Source of the DNA: Kosakonia sacchari SP1
Lineage (GTDB): Bacteria; Pseudomonadota; Gammaproteobacteria; Enterobacterales; Enterobacteriaceae
DNA length: 64,000 bases
Direction: 5' to 3'
NCBI RefSeq assembly: GCF_000300455.3
Contig: NZ_CP007215.2
Span: 3,782,001-3,846,000, forward strand
The notes below the pieces were generated by a model. The model had not been told where the DNA came from and did not search any database. It saw only the letters and a program-made list of their open reading frames with translations. The translations under genes were made by a program, and so were the position numbers. Shown in pieces: positions 57,262 to 64,000 of the stretch. Each line of letters begins with the position of its first letter. The stretch's first letter is position 1.

Positions 57262-57660
57262 TTACGCGGTGAGCTTCAATTGTTCTTTGAAGTTTTCGGC
57301 AGGTTCAAGCTTCAGTTCAAGTGAGGCCAGCAGGGTTTTCGCACGTTCGTGAAAATCGCGCAGCGTGTGCTCTAATCGATCGGTAACTTCCTGATCTTTT
57401 ATCGCCGTGGGTTTCCATTGCCCTTCTTTATCAAAAAGGCCGAACTGATAACGGTAGGTAAAACGCGTCTCCTGCGCTTCCATTTCCATCCACCAGCCCC
57501 AGAACTCTCGTTTTTCCGGCGCGGGCTTAACATTCACGCAAACTGCCAGGCAATCAAAGAAAAAACGGTTCTCTTCGCATTGCTCTTCGCGGATATAAGG
57601 CCCCAGCGCAGTAAACTTTTTAATCAACCTGCTTCTCGGATGTCCACTCGGTAACGTCAT
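57262..57660 (-). CDS. crl: Sigma factor-binding protein Crl
   Basis: Cytoplasmic protein that binds sigma-S and promotes its assembly with RNA polymerase, raising expression of curli and other sigma-S genes. It has 132 residues (133 in E. coli). The conserved segments [20 protein letters not shown] and [10 protein letters not shown], which form the sigma-S binding face, are intact. Same position as in E. coli; together with iraP it connects this window to the general stress response. Confidence 0.95.
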   Translation of the reverse strand: MTLPSGHPRSRLIKKFTALGPYIREEQCEENRFFFDCLAVCVNVKPAPEKREFWGWWMEMEAQETRFTYRYQFGLFDKEGQWKPTAIKDQEVTDRLEHTLRDFHERAKTLLASLELKLEPAENFKEQLKLTA

Positions 57661-57717
57661 TGCGATCTCCTTTTGTGAAGCAACTGTTTTACCAAACCGA
57701 TAGAATTTATCAATCTA

Positions 57718-58962
57718 TTAACGGAAATGATGGTTGATCCATCCGGTTATTTGTTGCAACGCCTTATCAAAATTTCGATAAACCGGGTTAAACGGGATCT
57801 CCAGCAGTTTGCCGTTGCCAGATGACGAGGTGATTAAACGCGACTCCTCCTCCGGGCTGAAGGGATCGTTTTGCCAGTAACCGGAAAGCATCGGCGTGGG
57901 GCAACGTCTGCCGAGCAAACCCTGAGTTTTCAGCGAGTAGCGATTCAACTCCACGCGCAGCGCCTCGTCGGAAGCATCGTGCATCCCCAGGCGGCTGGCG
58001 AGCACATCCAGATACATCTCCGGCACGCGTCCCTGGCGTTGCGGGTCGCTCAGCAATGCATGCACCACTGGCCCAAGGCAAGCCACCGCTTTCAGGCGCG
58101 AAGATTCAAGGTATGCCAGGCGCACCGCCACATTCGCGCCAAAGCGAAAGCCAAACGCCGCCACCCGCGTGTGATCGACCCAAGGAATGTTCGGCAGCGC
58201 CTGCAGCGCATGCTGGTGCAGCAGGCTGGAGTCCTGAGTCAATTTCCACTTCGAAGAGAAGCCAACCGACGGCATATCCAGCGTCAGCATTGCGATGCCT
58301 TGCGGCGCGAAATAGCGTTCAAACAGGGTGTAATAGTCGCTTTGCAGGCTATCCAGCCCGCCGCACATTAATACCGTCGGGAACGGGCCATTGCCAGACG
58401 GCATGTGCAGAAATCCGGTGACCGGCGTGCCGCCGGGAATGGCGAACTGCAGCTCTTTGATCTCCCCCGGCAGACGCTGCACCGCCTCTTCATACGCGCG
58501 ATTCGCCAGCGCTTGTGCCTGCTCCGCCAGCGAATCACCTTTAATATGAGGATAAGCGGCAATGCTGAACAAACTGGACGCATGCAGCCAGTGTTTGCCA
58601 CTGATCTCTGGTGCGGGTTCCTGCATCGCTTTTTGCTGCCACAACATGGCCTGCACGGACCATTCATAGATCCAGTTGCCATTACGGTAACCCACCACCG
58701 TGTCGTACAGCTCCGGGTCGGTACGTTCAGCCTGGCTCATCACAATGCGCGCCTGCACTTCGAGGATCTCTCGCGGATCCACGCCGCGCCAAACCCACAT
58801 CAGCCGGTTGAGCATGCGATACCAGTGCGGCACATTTTTGCCATCGAGTGTCGACTGTATCGGCGATTGCGCGCCACGATTAAACCGGCGTACCAGCGTG
58901 GAAGTTTCCGGGTGCTTGAAGCGGGGTTTGAATAACGTTTCGCTAAGATTGGGCTGTGACAT
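57718..58962 (-). CDS. frsA: FrsA (fermentation-respiration switch protein), alpha/beta hydrolase fold
   Basis: Cytoplasmic protein of 414 residues, the E. coli length, with an N-terminal domain and a C-terminal alpha/beta hydrolase fold. It binds the glucose-specific IIA protein of the PTS in E. coli and shifts metabolism towards fermentation. The position of the usual catalytic Ser in GxSxG is occupied in GFRFGAN, as in E. coli, so classical esterase activity is doubtful. The start [13 protein letters not shown] at 58962 was chosen by homology. Confidence 0.95.
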   Translation of the reverse strand: MSQPNLSETLFKPRFKHPETSTLVRRFNRGAQSPIQSTLDGKNVPHWYRMLNRLMWVWRGVDPREILEVQARIVMSQAERTDPELYDTVVGYRNGNWIYEWSVQAMLWQQKAMQEPAPEISGKHWLHASSLFSIAAYPHIKGDSLAEQAQALANRAYEEAVQRLPGEIKELQFAIPGGTPVTGFLHMPSGNGPFPTVLMCGGLDSLQSDYYTLFERYFAPQGIAMLTLDMPSVGFSSKWKLTQDSSLLHQHALQALPNIPWVDHTRVAAFGFRFGANVAVRLAYLESSRLKAVACLGPVVHALLSDPQRQGRVPEMYLDVLASRLGMHDASDEALRVELNRYSLKTQGLLGRRCPTPMLSGYWQNDPFSPEEESRLITSSSGNGKLLEIPFNPVYRNFDKALQQITGWINHHFR

Positions 58963-59027
58963 TGCGCGCAGGCTCCATGTATCTATCACCGGCGGTTATT
59001 GTAACCTGTTGCGCGCTAAAAAGAACA

Positions 59028-59048
59028 ACGCCCGGCAAAACCGGGCGT
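59028..59048 (-). terminator. Intrinsic terminator after gpt
   Basis: The stem ACGCCCGG / CCGGGCGT, followed on the minus strand by TTGTTCTTTTT, separates gpt from frsA. Confidence 0.88.
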
Positions 59049-59070
59049 GAGCAAATGTTTCAAAGCAAAA

Positions 59071-59529
59071 TTAACGGCCGCTGATTGGCGGCACAAATAC
59101 CACGCCCATATCCCACGGCTGCTCAATCCAGGTGTCCTGCGGGATATCAATCACGTAATCGTCCACCAGCGGGCGACCTGCCGGTTTGGCGAAAATAGTG
59201 ACGAAATGCGCTTTGGGATACATTTCACGAATCGCGACAGCGGTACCGCCGGTGTCCACCAGATCGTCGATCACGATAAAACCTTCACCGTCACCTTCTG
59301 CGCGTTTCAGCACGGTCAGCTCACGTTGGTTGTCGTGGTCGTAGCTGGAGATACATACGGTATCAACATGACGAATGCCCAGCTCACGCGCCAGCAGTGC
59401 GCCTGGCACCAGACCACCACGGCTTACGGCAATAATGCCTTTCCATTGTTCTGAAGGCATCAATCGGGCGGCCAGTTTGCGTGCGTGAATCTGCAACATG
59501 TCCCAGGTGACGACGTATTTTTCGCTCAT
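59071..59529 (-). CDS. gpt: Xanthine-guanine phosphoribosyltransferase
   Basis: Peripheral cytoplasmic purine-salvage enzyme that converts guanine, xanthine and, less well, hypoxanthine to their nucleotides with PRPP. It has 152 residues as in E. coli. The PRPP-binding motif [12 protein letters not shown] and the early SRGGLVPG loop are intact; the C-terminal [10 protein letters not shown] is conserved. Divergent from pepD. Confidence 0.97.
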   Translation of the reverse strand: MSEKYVVTWDMLQIHARKLAARLMPSEQWKGIIAVSRGGLVPGALLARELGIRHVDTVCISSYDHDNQRELTVLKRAEGDGEGFIVIDDLVDTGGTAVAIREMYPKAHFVTIFAKPAGRPLVDDYVIDIPQDTWIEQPWDMGVVFVPPISGR

Positions 59530-59790
59530 GTGAAGTGTCCCAGCCTGTGTTTTACGGCTTAAAAATTATTCGAGGGGGAAATAGGTTGCGCGAGATTATA
59601 GAGATCTGAAGCGCTAAAAACCAGTATTACCCGGCATTACCGGCGCTTTTTCCGCGCACTGGTGCTCGCAGCGCGGCAATAAAGTGGTATTCTCAACGCC
59701 ATCTCGCAAGCTAATCGCTTGCGATGTTCGTTTATTTAACCCTGTGACCTGCAAGGTATGTTGCGCAGGCTCTTCGTAAGGAGACTCATC

Positions 59791-61248
59791 GTGTCTGAAC
59801 TGTCTCACCTATCGCCACAGCCGCTGTGGGATATTTTTGCCAAAATTTGTTCTATTCCGCACCCGTCCTACCATGAAGAACAACTCGCCGAACACATTAT
59901 GGGCTGGGCGAAAGAAAAGGGGTTGCATGCGGAGCGCGACCAGGTTGGCAACATTCTGATCCGTAAACCAGCCACCGCGGGCATGGAAAACCGCAAGCCG
60001 GTAGTTCTGCAAGCACACCTTGATATGGTGCCGCAGAAAAATAACGACACAGTACACGATTTCACTACCGATCCGATTCGCCCGTATGTCGACGGGGAAT
60101 GGGTTAAAGCGCGCGGCACCACGCTCGGCGCGGATAACGGCATCGGCATGGCTTCCGCGCTGGCGGTGCTGGCAGATGACAGCGTTGAACACGGTCCGCT
60201 GGAAGTGCTGCTGACCATGACCGAAGAAGCGGGCATGGATGGCGCGTTTGGTCTGCAACCTAACTGGTTACAAGCGGATATCCTGATCAACACCGACTCT
60301 GAAGAAGAGGGTGAAATCTACATGGGGTGCGCAGGCGGTATCGATTTTATCACCACCCTGCCACTCACCCGCGAAGCCGTACCGGGCGGGTATGAAACCT
60401 TTAAGTTGACGCTGAAAGGGCTGAAAGGCGGCCACTCTGGTGCCGAAATTCATGTCGGTTTAGGTAACGCCAACAAACTGCTGGCGCGCTTCCTGGCCGG
60501 CCACGCGGCGGAGCTGGATCTGCGCCTGCTGGATTTCACTGGCGGTACGTTGCGTAACGCGATTCCACGCGAAGCAATTGCTGTTTTCGCCATTCCGGCA
60601 GACAAAGCCGCGCAGCTGAAAACGCTGGCCAGCGAATATCAGGCAATCCTGAAAAACGAGCTGGAAGCCAAAGAGAAGAATCTGGTGGTACTGCTGGACA
60701 GCGCAAGCAGCGATAAAGCGGCGCTGACCACCGCCTCGCGCGATATGTTTGTGCGCCTGCTGAACGCGACGCCGAACGGGGTTATTCGCAACTCTGACGT
60801 CGCCAAAGGCGTGGTAGAAACCTCGCTGAACGTGGGCGTGGTAACGCTGCAAGACGACAACGCCGAGATCATCTGCCTGATCCGCTCGCTGGTAGATAGC
60901 GGGAAAGATTATGTGGTGAGTATGCTGGAATCACTGGGTGCGCTGGCAGGCGCGAAAACCGCGCCGAAAGGCGGCTACCCTGGCTGGCAGCCGGACGCGC
61001 GTTCACCGGTGATGGCGCTGGTACGCGAAACTTATCAGCGTCTGTTCAATAAAACCCCGAACATTCAGGTGATCCACGCGGGTCTGGAGTGCGGTCTGTT
61101 CAAAAAACCGTACCCGGACATGGACATGGTATCGATTGGGCCGACCATTACCGGCCCGCACTCACCGGATGAGCAAGTGCATATCGAAAGCGTAGGCCAT
61201 TACTGGACCCTGCTGACCGAGCTGCTGAAAGCCATTCCGGCGAAATAA
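59791..61248 (+). CDS. pepD: Aminoacyl-histidine dipeptidase (peptidase D)
   Basis: Cytoplasmic zinc dipeptidase of family M20 that cleaves Xaa-His dipeptides and other unblocked dipeptides. It has 485 residues, identical to E. coli. Zinc-site motifs are QAHLDMV, GADNGIG, TEEAGMDG, and the late His in GPHSPDEQVH. The start is GTG at 59791 preceded by AAGGAG, giving the conserved SELSHLSPQPLWDIF; a frame extension to 59758 is ignored. Divergent from gpt; a strong terminator follows. Confidence 0.97.
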   Translation: MSELSHLSPQPLWDIFAKICSIPHPSYHEEQLAEHIMGWAKEKGLHAERDQVGNILIRKPATAGMENRKPVVLQAHLDMVPQKNNDTVHDFTTDPIRPYVDGEWVKARGTTLGADNGIGMASALAVLADDSVEHGPLEVLLTMTEEAGMDGAFGLQPNWLQADILINTDSEEEGEIYMGCAGGIDFITTLPLTREAVPGGYETFKLTLKGLKGGHSGAEIHVGLGNANKLLARFLAGHAAELDLRLLDFTGGTLRNAIPREAIAVFAIPADKAAQLKTLASEYQAILKNELEAKEKNLVVLLDSASSDKAALTTASRDMFVRLLNATPNGVIRNSDVAKGVVETSLNVGVVTLQDDNAEIICLIRSLVDSGKDYVVSMLESLGALAGAKTAPKGGYPGWQPDARSPVMALVRETYQRLFNKTPNIQVIHAGLECGLFKKPYPDMDMVSIGPTITGPHSPDEQVHIESVGHYWTLLTELLKAIPAK

Positions 61249-61255
61249 GCCTGTT

Positions 61256-61284
61256 GTCCGCGCCGCCCGGCGCGGACATTTTCC
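61256..61284 (+). terminator. Intrinsic terminator after pepD
   Basis: The stem GTCCGCGCC / GGCGCGGAC (61256-61264, 61269-61277) with a 4-base loop is followed by ATTTTCC. Confidence 0.85.
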
Positions 61285-61644
61285 TCAACTTTACACTGCC
61301 TTAAATGCCATCCCTTTAAACGCGCGCAGCGGGTTTCTCCCCGTTCAATCTGCTGGTGAAACAATCGACGTTCCGATTTCAGCCTCGCGCGTCAGCGTCC
61401 TTTATTTGTTCCAGATGATGAGCAATCAGTAAGGTTGCCAGCCGTTTATTAGAAAGATTTTCTGAAGCGAGATGGCAAAGAGAATTGTCCGTATCTCCTT
61501 TAATATGTGAGCAAATAAAAGAGATCGGCAGACGAAATCCGGGGCTATATGAGAAATATCAGAGCCTGGAGAAATGCTTTTGCAGTAACGTGGAATAAAT
61601 GTCGGGGACAACAAAGAAGCGTGTAATAGATCCGTAGCGTAATT
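61285..61644. other. Intergenic region between pepD and dinB
   Basis: About 360 bp in which no gene or clear signal was seen. E. coli carries yafNOP and prfH in the corresponding place; no remnant of these was recognised. Confidence 0.5.
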
Positions 61645-62700
61645 TTATAGCCCCAACACCAGTTGCCGTTCCAGTTGCGGATCGAGCAGCGTGACATGCA
61701 ACCCGACCAGCCGGACACCGCGCCCGCTACGGCGGTCATTCCAGGTTTTTTGCGCCGTCGCCAGTAAATCCTCTTTATTTAAGCGCGGCCAGACATGCTC
61801 CTGAGTCGTAAGCTGGAAATCATTAAATTTCAGTTTTACTCCCTGGCGAGCAATTAACAGATCCGGTTTCACTTTTGCTAACCGCCGCTCAAGCTCAGGG
61901 TACAAATGTTCAATAATCGCTTCGCACTCTTCCCAGCTGTGAATATCTTCCGCCAGCGTCCGCTCCACGCCCACGGATTTACGCAGCCGTTCGCTGTTAA
62001 TTTCCCGCTCGTCAATGCCCTGGCTGCGCTCCCATAAAATACGGCCAAATTTACCAAAGCGTTTAAGCAACATGGCCAGGTCGCTCTTTTGCACATCTTC
62101 ACAGGTCCGCAGCCCGAGCGTTTCCAGCTTTGCCGCTGACACCTTCCCCACACCGGGGATTTTGCCGAGCGGTAACGTGCGCAGAAACGCCGGGACATCA
62201 GCAGGAGTAATCACATATTGCCCGTTGGGTTTGTTGAGATCGGAGGCAATTTTGGCGAGAAACTTCACCGGCGCAACGCCCGCCGACGCAGTCAGTTGCG
62301 TTTCATTAAAAATGGTCTGGCGAATTTCCTGCGCCATCAGCGTCGCCGAACCGTGGCAGTGCGGGCTATCGGTAACATCAAGGTAGGCTTCATCCAGCGA
62401 GAGCGGTTCAATAAGCGAGGTGTAGCGGGAGAAGATATCGCGGATCTGGTTAGATGCTTCTTTATAAGCGTCAAAACGGCCGGACAACAACGTAAGGTGC
62501 GGACAAAGTTTAAGCGCCATCGCTGTTGGCATCGCGCTGCGTACGCCAAACTTGCGCGCCGGATAGTTCGCCGTGCTGATCACGCCGCGTTGTACCCGGC
62601 TACCGCCGATAGCGATGGGAATATCGCGCAGGGCTGGGTTATCGCGCATCTCTACCGCCGCGAAAAAGCAGTCCATATCAACATGTATGATTTTGCGCAT
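61645..62700 (-). CDS. dinB: DNA polymerase IV
   Basis: Y-family translesion DNA polymerase induced in the SOS response; 351 residues as in E. coli. The catalytic acidic residues are in [12 protein letters not shown] (Asp8) and SLDEAYLDV (Asp103-Glu104 by family numbering). The C-terminus ends in the beta-clamp binding motif QLVLGL. The ATG at 62700 gives [13 protein letters not shown] LexA box lies just upstream. The yafNOP genes that follow dinB in E. coli are absent. Confidence 0.97.
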   Translation of the reverse strand: MRKIIHVDMDCFFAAVEMRDNPALRDIPIAIGGSRVQRGVISTANYPARKFGVRSAMPTAMALKLCPHLTLLSGRFDAYKEASNQIRDIFSRYTSLIEPLSLDEAYLDVTDSPHCHGSATLMAQEIRQTIFNETQLTASAGVAPVKFLAKIASDLNKPNGQYVITPADVPAFLRTLPLGKIPGVGKVSAAKLETLGLRTCEDVQKSDLAMLLKRFGKFGRILWERSQGIDEREINSERLRKSVGVERTLAEDIHSWEECEAIIEHLYPELERRLAKVKPDLLIARQGVKLKFNDFQLTTQEHVWPRLNKEDLLATAQKTWNDRRSGRGVRLVGLHVTLLDPQLERQLVLGL

Positions 62701-62720
62701 GCGTACGCCCTCACAGAACA

Positions 62721-62736
62721 CTGGATAAGCATACAG
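62721..62736 (-). promoter_or_regulatory. LexA box of dinB
   Basis: CTGTATGCTTATCCAG on the minus strand fits the SOS box CTG-N10-CAG with the usual AT-rich centre. It lies 21 bp upstream of the dinB start codon, close to the E. coli arrangement. Confidence 0.9.
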
Positions 62737-63049
62737 CACATTTACAGCAATTGAGAAGCCAGCATGTAAATTCGGCGAAAAGAGGGGAATATAAGCGGCA
62801 ATTCAGGCTTTTTACTCGCATAATAGTCGCCAGCTTTCGGCCAAGCGTTTGATACGTAATCCTCAATCTTCTTTGCGCGAGACAAAAGCGAAGCCAATGA
62901 AAAGGCAGCGTGAAAGACGATGTAGATTGGGGCTTGCGAAAAAATGCCGTAATGCTAATGTGGGCGCTCCAAAACAGAATAGTCTGAATTTTGGGCTTCT
63001 TTTGCCGTCCTGGCAATGTGGTATTAGCTTTATCAAGGAAACAAGTAGT

Positions 63050-63787
63050 ATGCGCAAAATCGCATTATTTATTGCGATGCTTCTGCTTCCGTGCGTCTCT
63101 TTTGCTGGCCTGGTGAGCAGCAACGGTTCAGTAACGCCGGTCAGCAAAGAATATAAGCAGCAGTTGATGGGGTCGCCGGTTTATATCCAGATCTTCAAAG
63201 AAGAGCGCACCCTTGATCTTTACGTCAAGATGGGCGAGCAATATCAGTTGCTCGACAGCTACAAGATTTGTAATTACTCCGGCGGGTTGGGCCCCAAGCA
63301 GCGCCAGGGTGATTTTAAAAGCCCGGAGGGTTTCTACTCCGTGCAGCGCAGCCAGTTGAAGCCGGATAGCCGCTTCTATAAAGCCATTAATATTGGGTTT
63401 CCGAATAACTACGATCGCGCCCACGGCTATGAAGGCAAATACCTGATGATCCACGGCGCTTGCGTATCTATTGGCTGCTACGCGATGACGGATTCCGGTA
63501 TTGATGAGATCTTCCAGTTTGTTACCGCCGCGCTGATCTTCGGGCAGCCGAACGTGCAGGTAAGTATCTATCCGTTCCGCATGACCGACGCCAATATGCA
63601 GCGCCATAAATACTCAACCTATGCGGATTTCTGGAAGCAATTGAAGCCGGGTTATGACTACTTCGCCACCACCCACCAGCCGCCGGTTGTCTCGGTCGTG
63701 GATGGTCGCTATGTGGTTAGCAAGCCGCTGAACACCGCTGTTCAGCCGCAGCTGGCGTCAAACTACACGCTCCCCCAGGCAAAATAA
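63050..63787 (+). CDS. dpaA: L,D-transpeptidase-fold amidase DpaA (YafK/LdtF)
   Basis: Periplasmic protein of 245 residues (246 in E. coli) with a signal peptide (MRKIALFIAMLLLPCVSFA) and a YkuD domain. The active-site motif HGACVSIGC contains the conserved His, Ser/Gly and Cys. In E. coli this protein (also named YafK or LdtF) releases Braun lipoprotein from peptidoglycan. The ATG at 63050 follows AAGGA. Its 3' end overlaps the converging yafJ by 30 bp. Confidence 0.93.
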   Translation: MRKIALFIAMLLLPCVSFAGLVSSNGSVTPVSKEYKQQLMGSPVYIQIFKEERTLDLYVKMGEQYQLLDSYKICNYSGGLGPKQRQGDFKSPEGFYSVQRSQLKPDSRFYKAINIGFPNNYDRAHGYEGKYLMIHGACVSIGCYAMTDSGIDEIFQFVTAALIFGQPNVQVSIYPFRMTDANMQRHKYSTYADFWKQLKPGYDYFATTHQPPVVSVVDGRYVVSKPLNTAVQPQLASNYTLPQAK

Positions 63788-64000
63788 TGCCCACTCACCT
63801 GGCATAATCTTTTGCCAGGTTTCATTGCCGGTTAACGGCTGGGTGGCAATCACGGTAACCACATCATTTGGTGTGGTTTCCCGCTGAAAATCAATTTCCA
63901 CATCCTGATCCAGCAACTTCGCCACGCCAAACGGCGCACGACGGGTGATCCAGAACAGATTGGTCGAACAAAACGCCATCACATAACGCCCGTCCGACAG
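63758..64000 (-). CDS. yafJ: YafJ, class II glutamine amidotransferase-like protein, 3' end only
   Basis: The C-terminal 80 residues of a protein highly similar to E. coli YafJ (255 residues), a predicted class II (Ntn) glutamine amidotransferase; the catalytic N-terminal part lies beyond base 64000. The visible sequence includes SDGRYVMAFCSTNLFWITRR and the tail MPGEWALFCLGERVV. It overlaps the end of dpaA on the opposite strand by 30 bp. Confidence 0.92.
   Translation of the reverse strand: MSDGRYVMAFCSTNLFWITRRAPFGVAKLLDQDVEIDFQRETTPNDVVTVIATQPLTGNETWQKIMPGEWALFCLGERVV

Noticed and set aside
61426..61614. A 62-codon minus-strand frame between pepD and dinB
   Set aside because: There is no ribosome site, no domain, and unusual residue composition; treated as non-coding.

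Overview
The window is a chromosomal segment of an enterobacterium (family Enterobacteriaceae). Most of it follows an inverted E. coli K-12 order, proY-brnQ-phoR-phoB-sbcD-sbcC-mak-rdgC-ppnP-aroM-yaiA-aroL-yaiI-proC, then psiF-phoA-iraP, ddlA-yaiZ-yaiY-yaiW-sbmA-ampH-hemB and finally thrW-proA-proB-phoE-crl-frsA-gpt-pepD-dinB-yafK-yafJ, with proteins very close to their E. coli counterparts. The gene content (OlsF-like acyltransferase, hmu haem system, compact ethanolamine locus) suggests a Kosakonia/Enterobacter-type plant- or soil-associated genus, but that placement is inference.

Bases 1-28,700 are core genome with small differences from E. coli. araJ is missing between mak and sbcC. dgcC is missing, and a Rieske/FAD reductase stands between psiF and proC. 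An MdtG-type MFS pump and an extensin-like protein lie between iraP and ddlA. A cysteine hydrolase lies between sbmA and ampH. Phosphate-starvation genes recur: phoBR, phoA-psiF, iraP and phoE, with Pho boxes visible before phoB, phoA and phoE.

Bases 28,800-53,200, between hemB and tRNA-Thr(CGU), form the accessory segment, at a position where E. coli carries other species-specific DNA. It holds an OlsF-like bifunctional acyltransferase; a candidate 29-residue protein gene; a sigma-54 promoter driving ethanolamine permease (eat) and ethanolamine ammonia-lyase (eutBC) without microcompartment genes; a pair made of an aldonolactone-oxidase-like flavoprotein and a GT8 glycosyltransferase; a shortened LysR regulator; a complete haem uptake operon (hmuRSTUV) with a Fur box; and a run of metal and ion homeostasis genes. 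That run comprises a SelW-like protein, a Csp3-like copper-storage protein, crcB with a fluoride riboswitch, mntP with an MntR box, zinT with a Zur box, and comR-bhsA with a repeated operator-like sequence. An AT-rich lipoprotein gene and a 44-bp palindrome lie next to the tRNA.

Bases 53,200-64,000 return to the core: proline synthesis (proBA), the PhoE porin, Crl, FrsA, Gpt, PepD, DNA polymerase IV under a LexA box, the L,D-transpeptidase-fold protein DpaA (YafK), and the 3' end of yafJ. No insertion sequence, integrase, prophage gene, CRISPR array or rRNA was seen.
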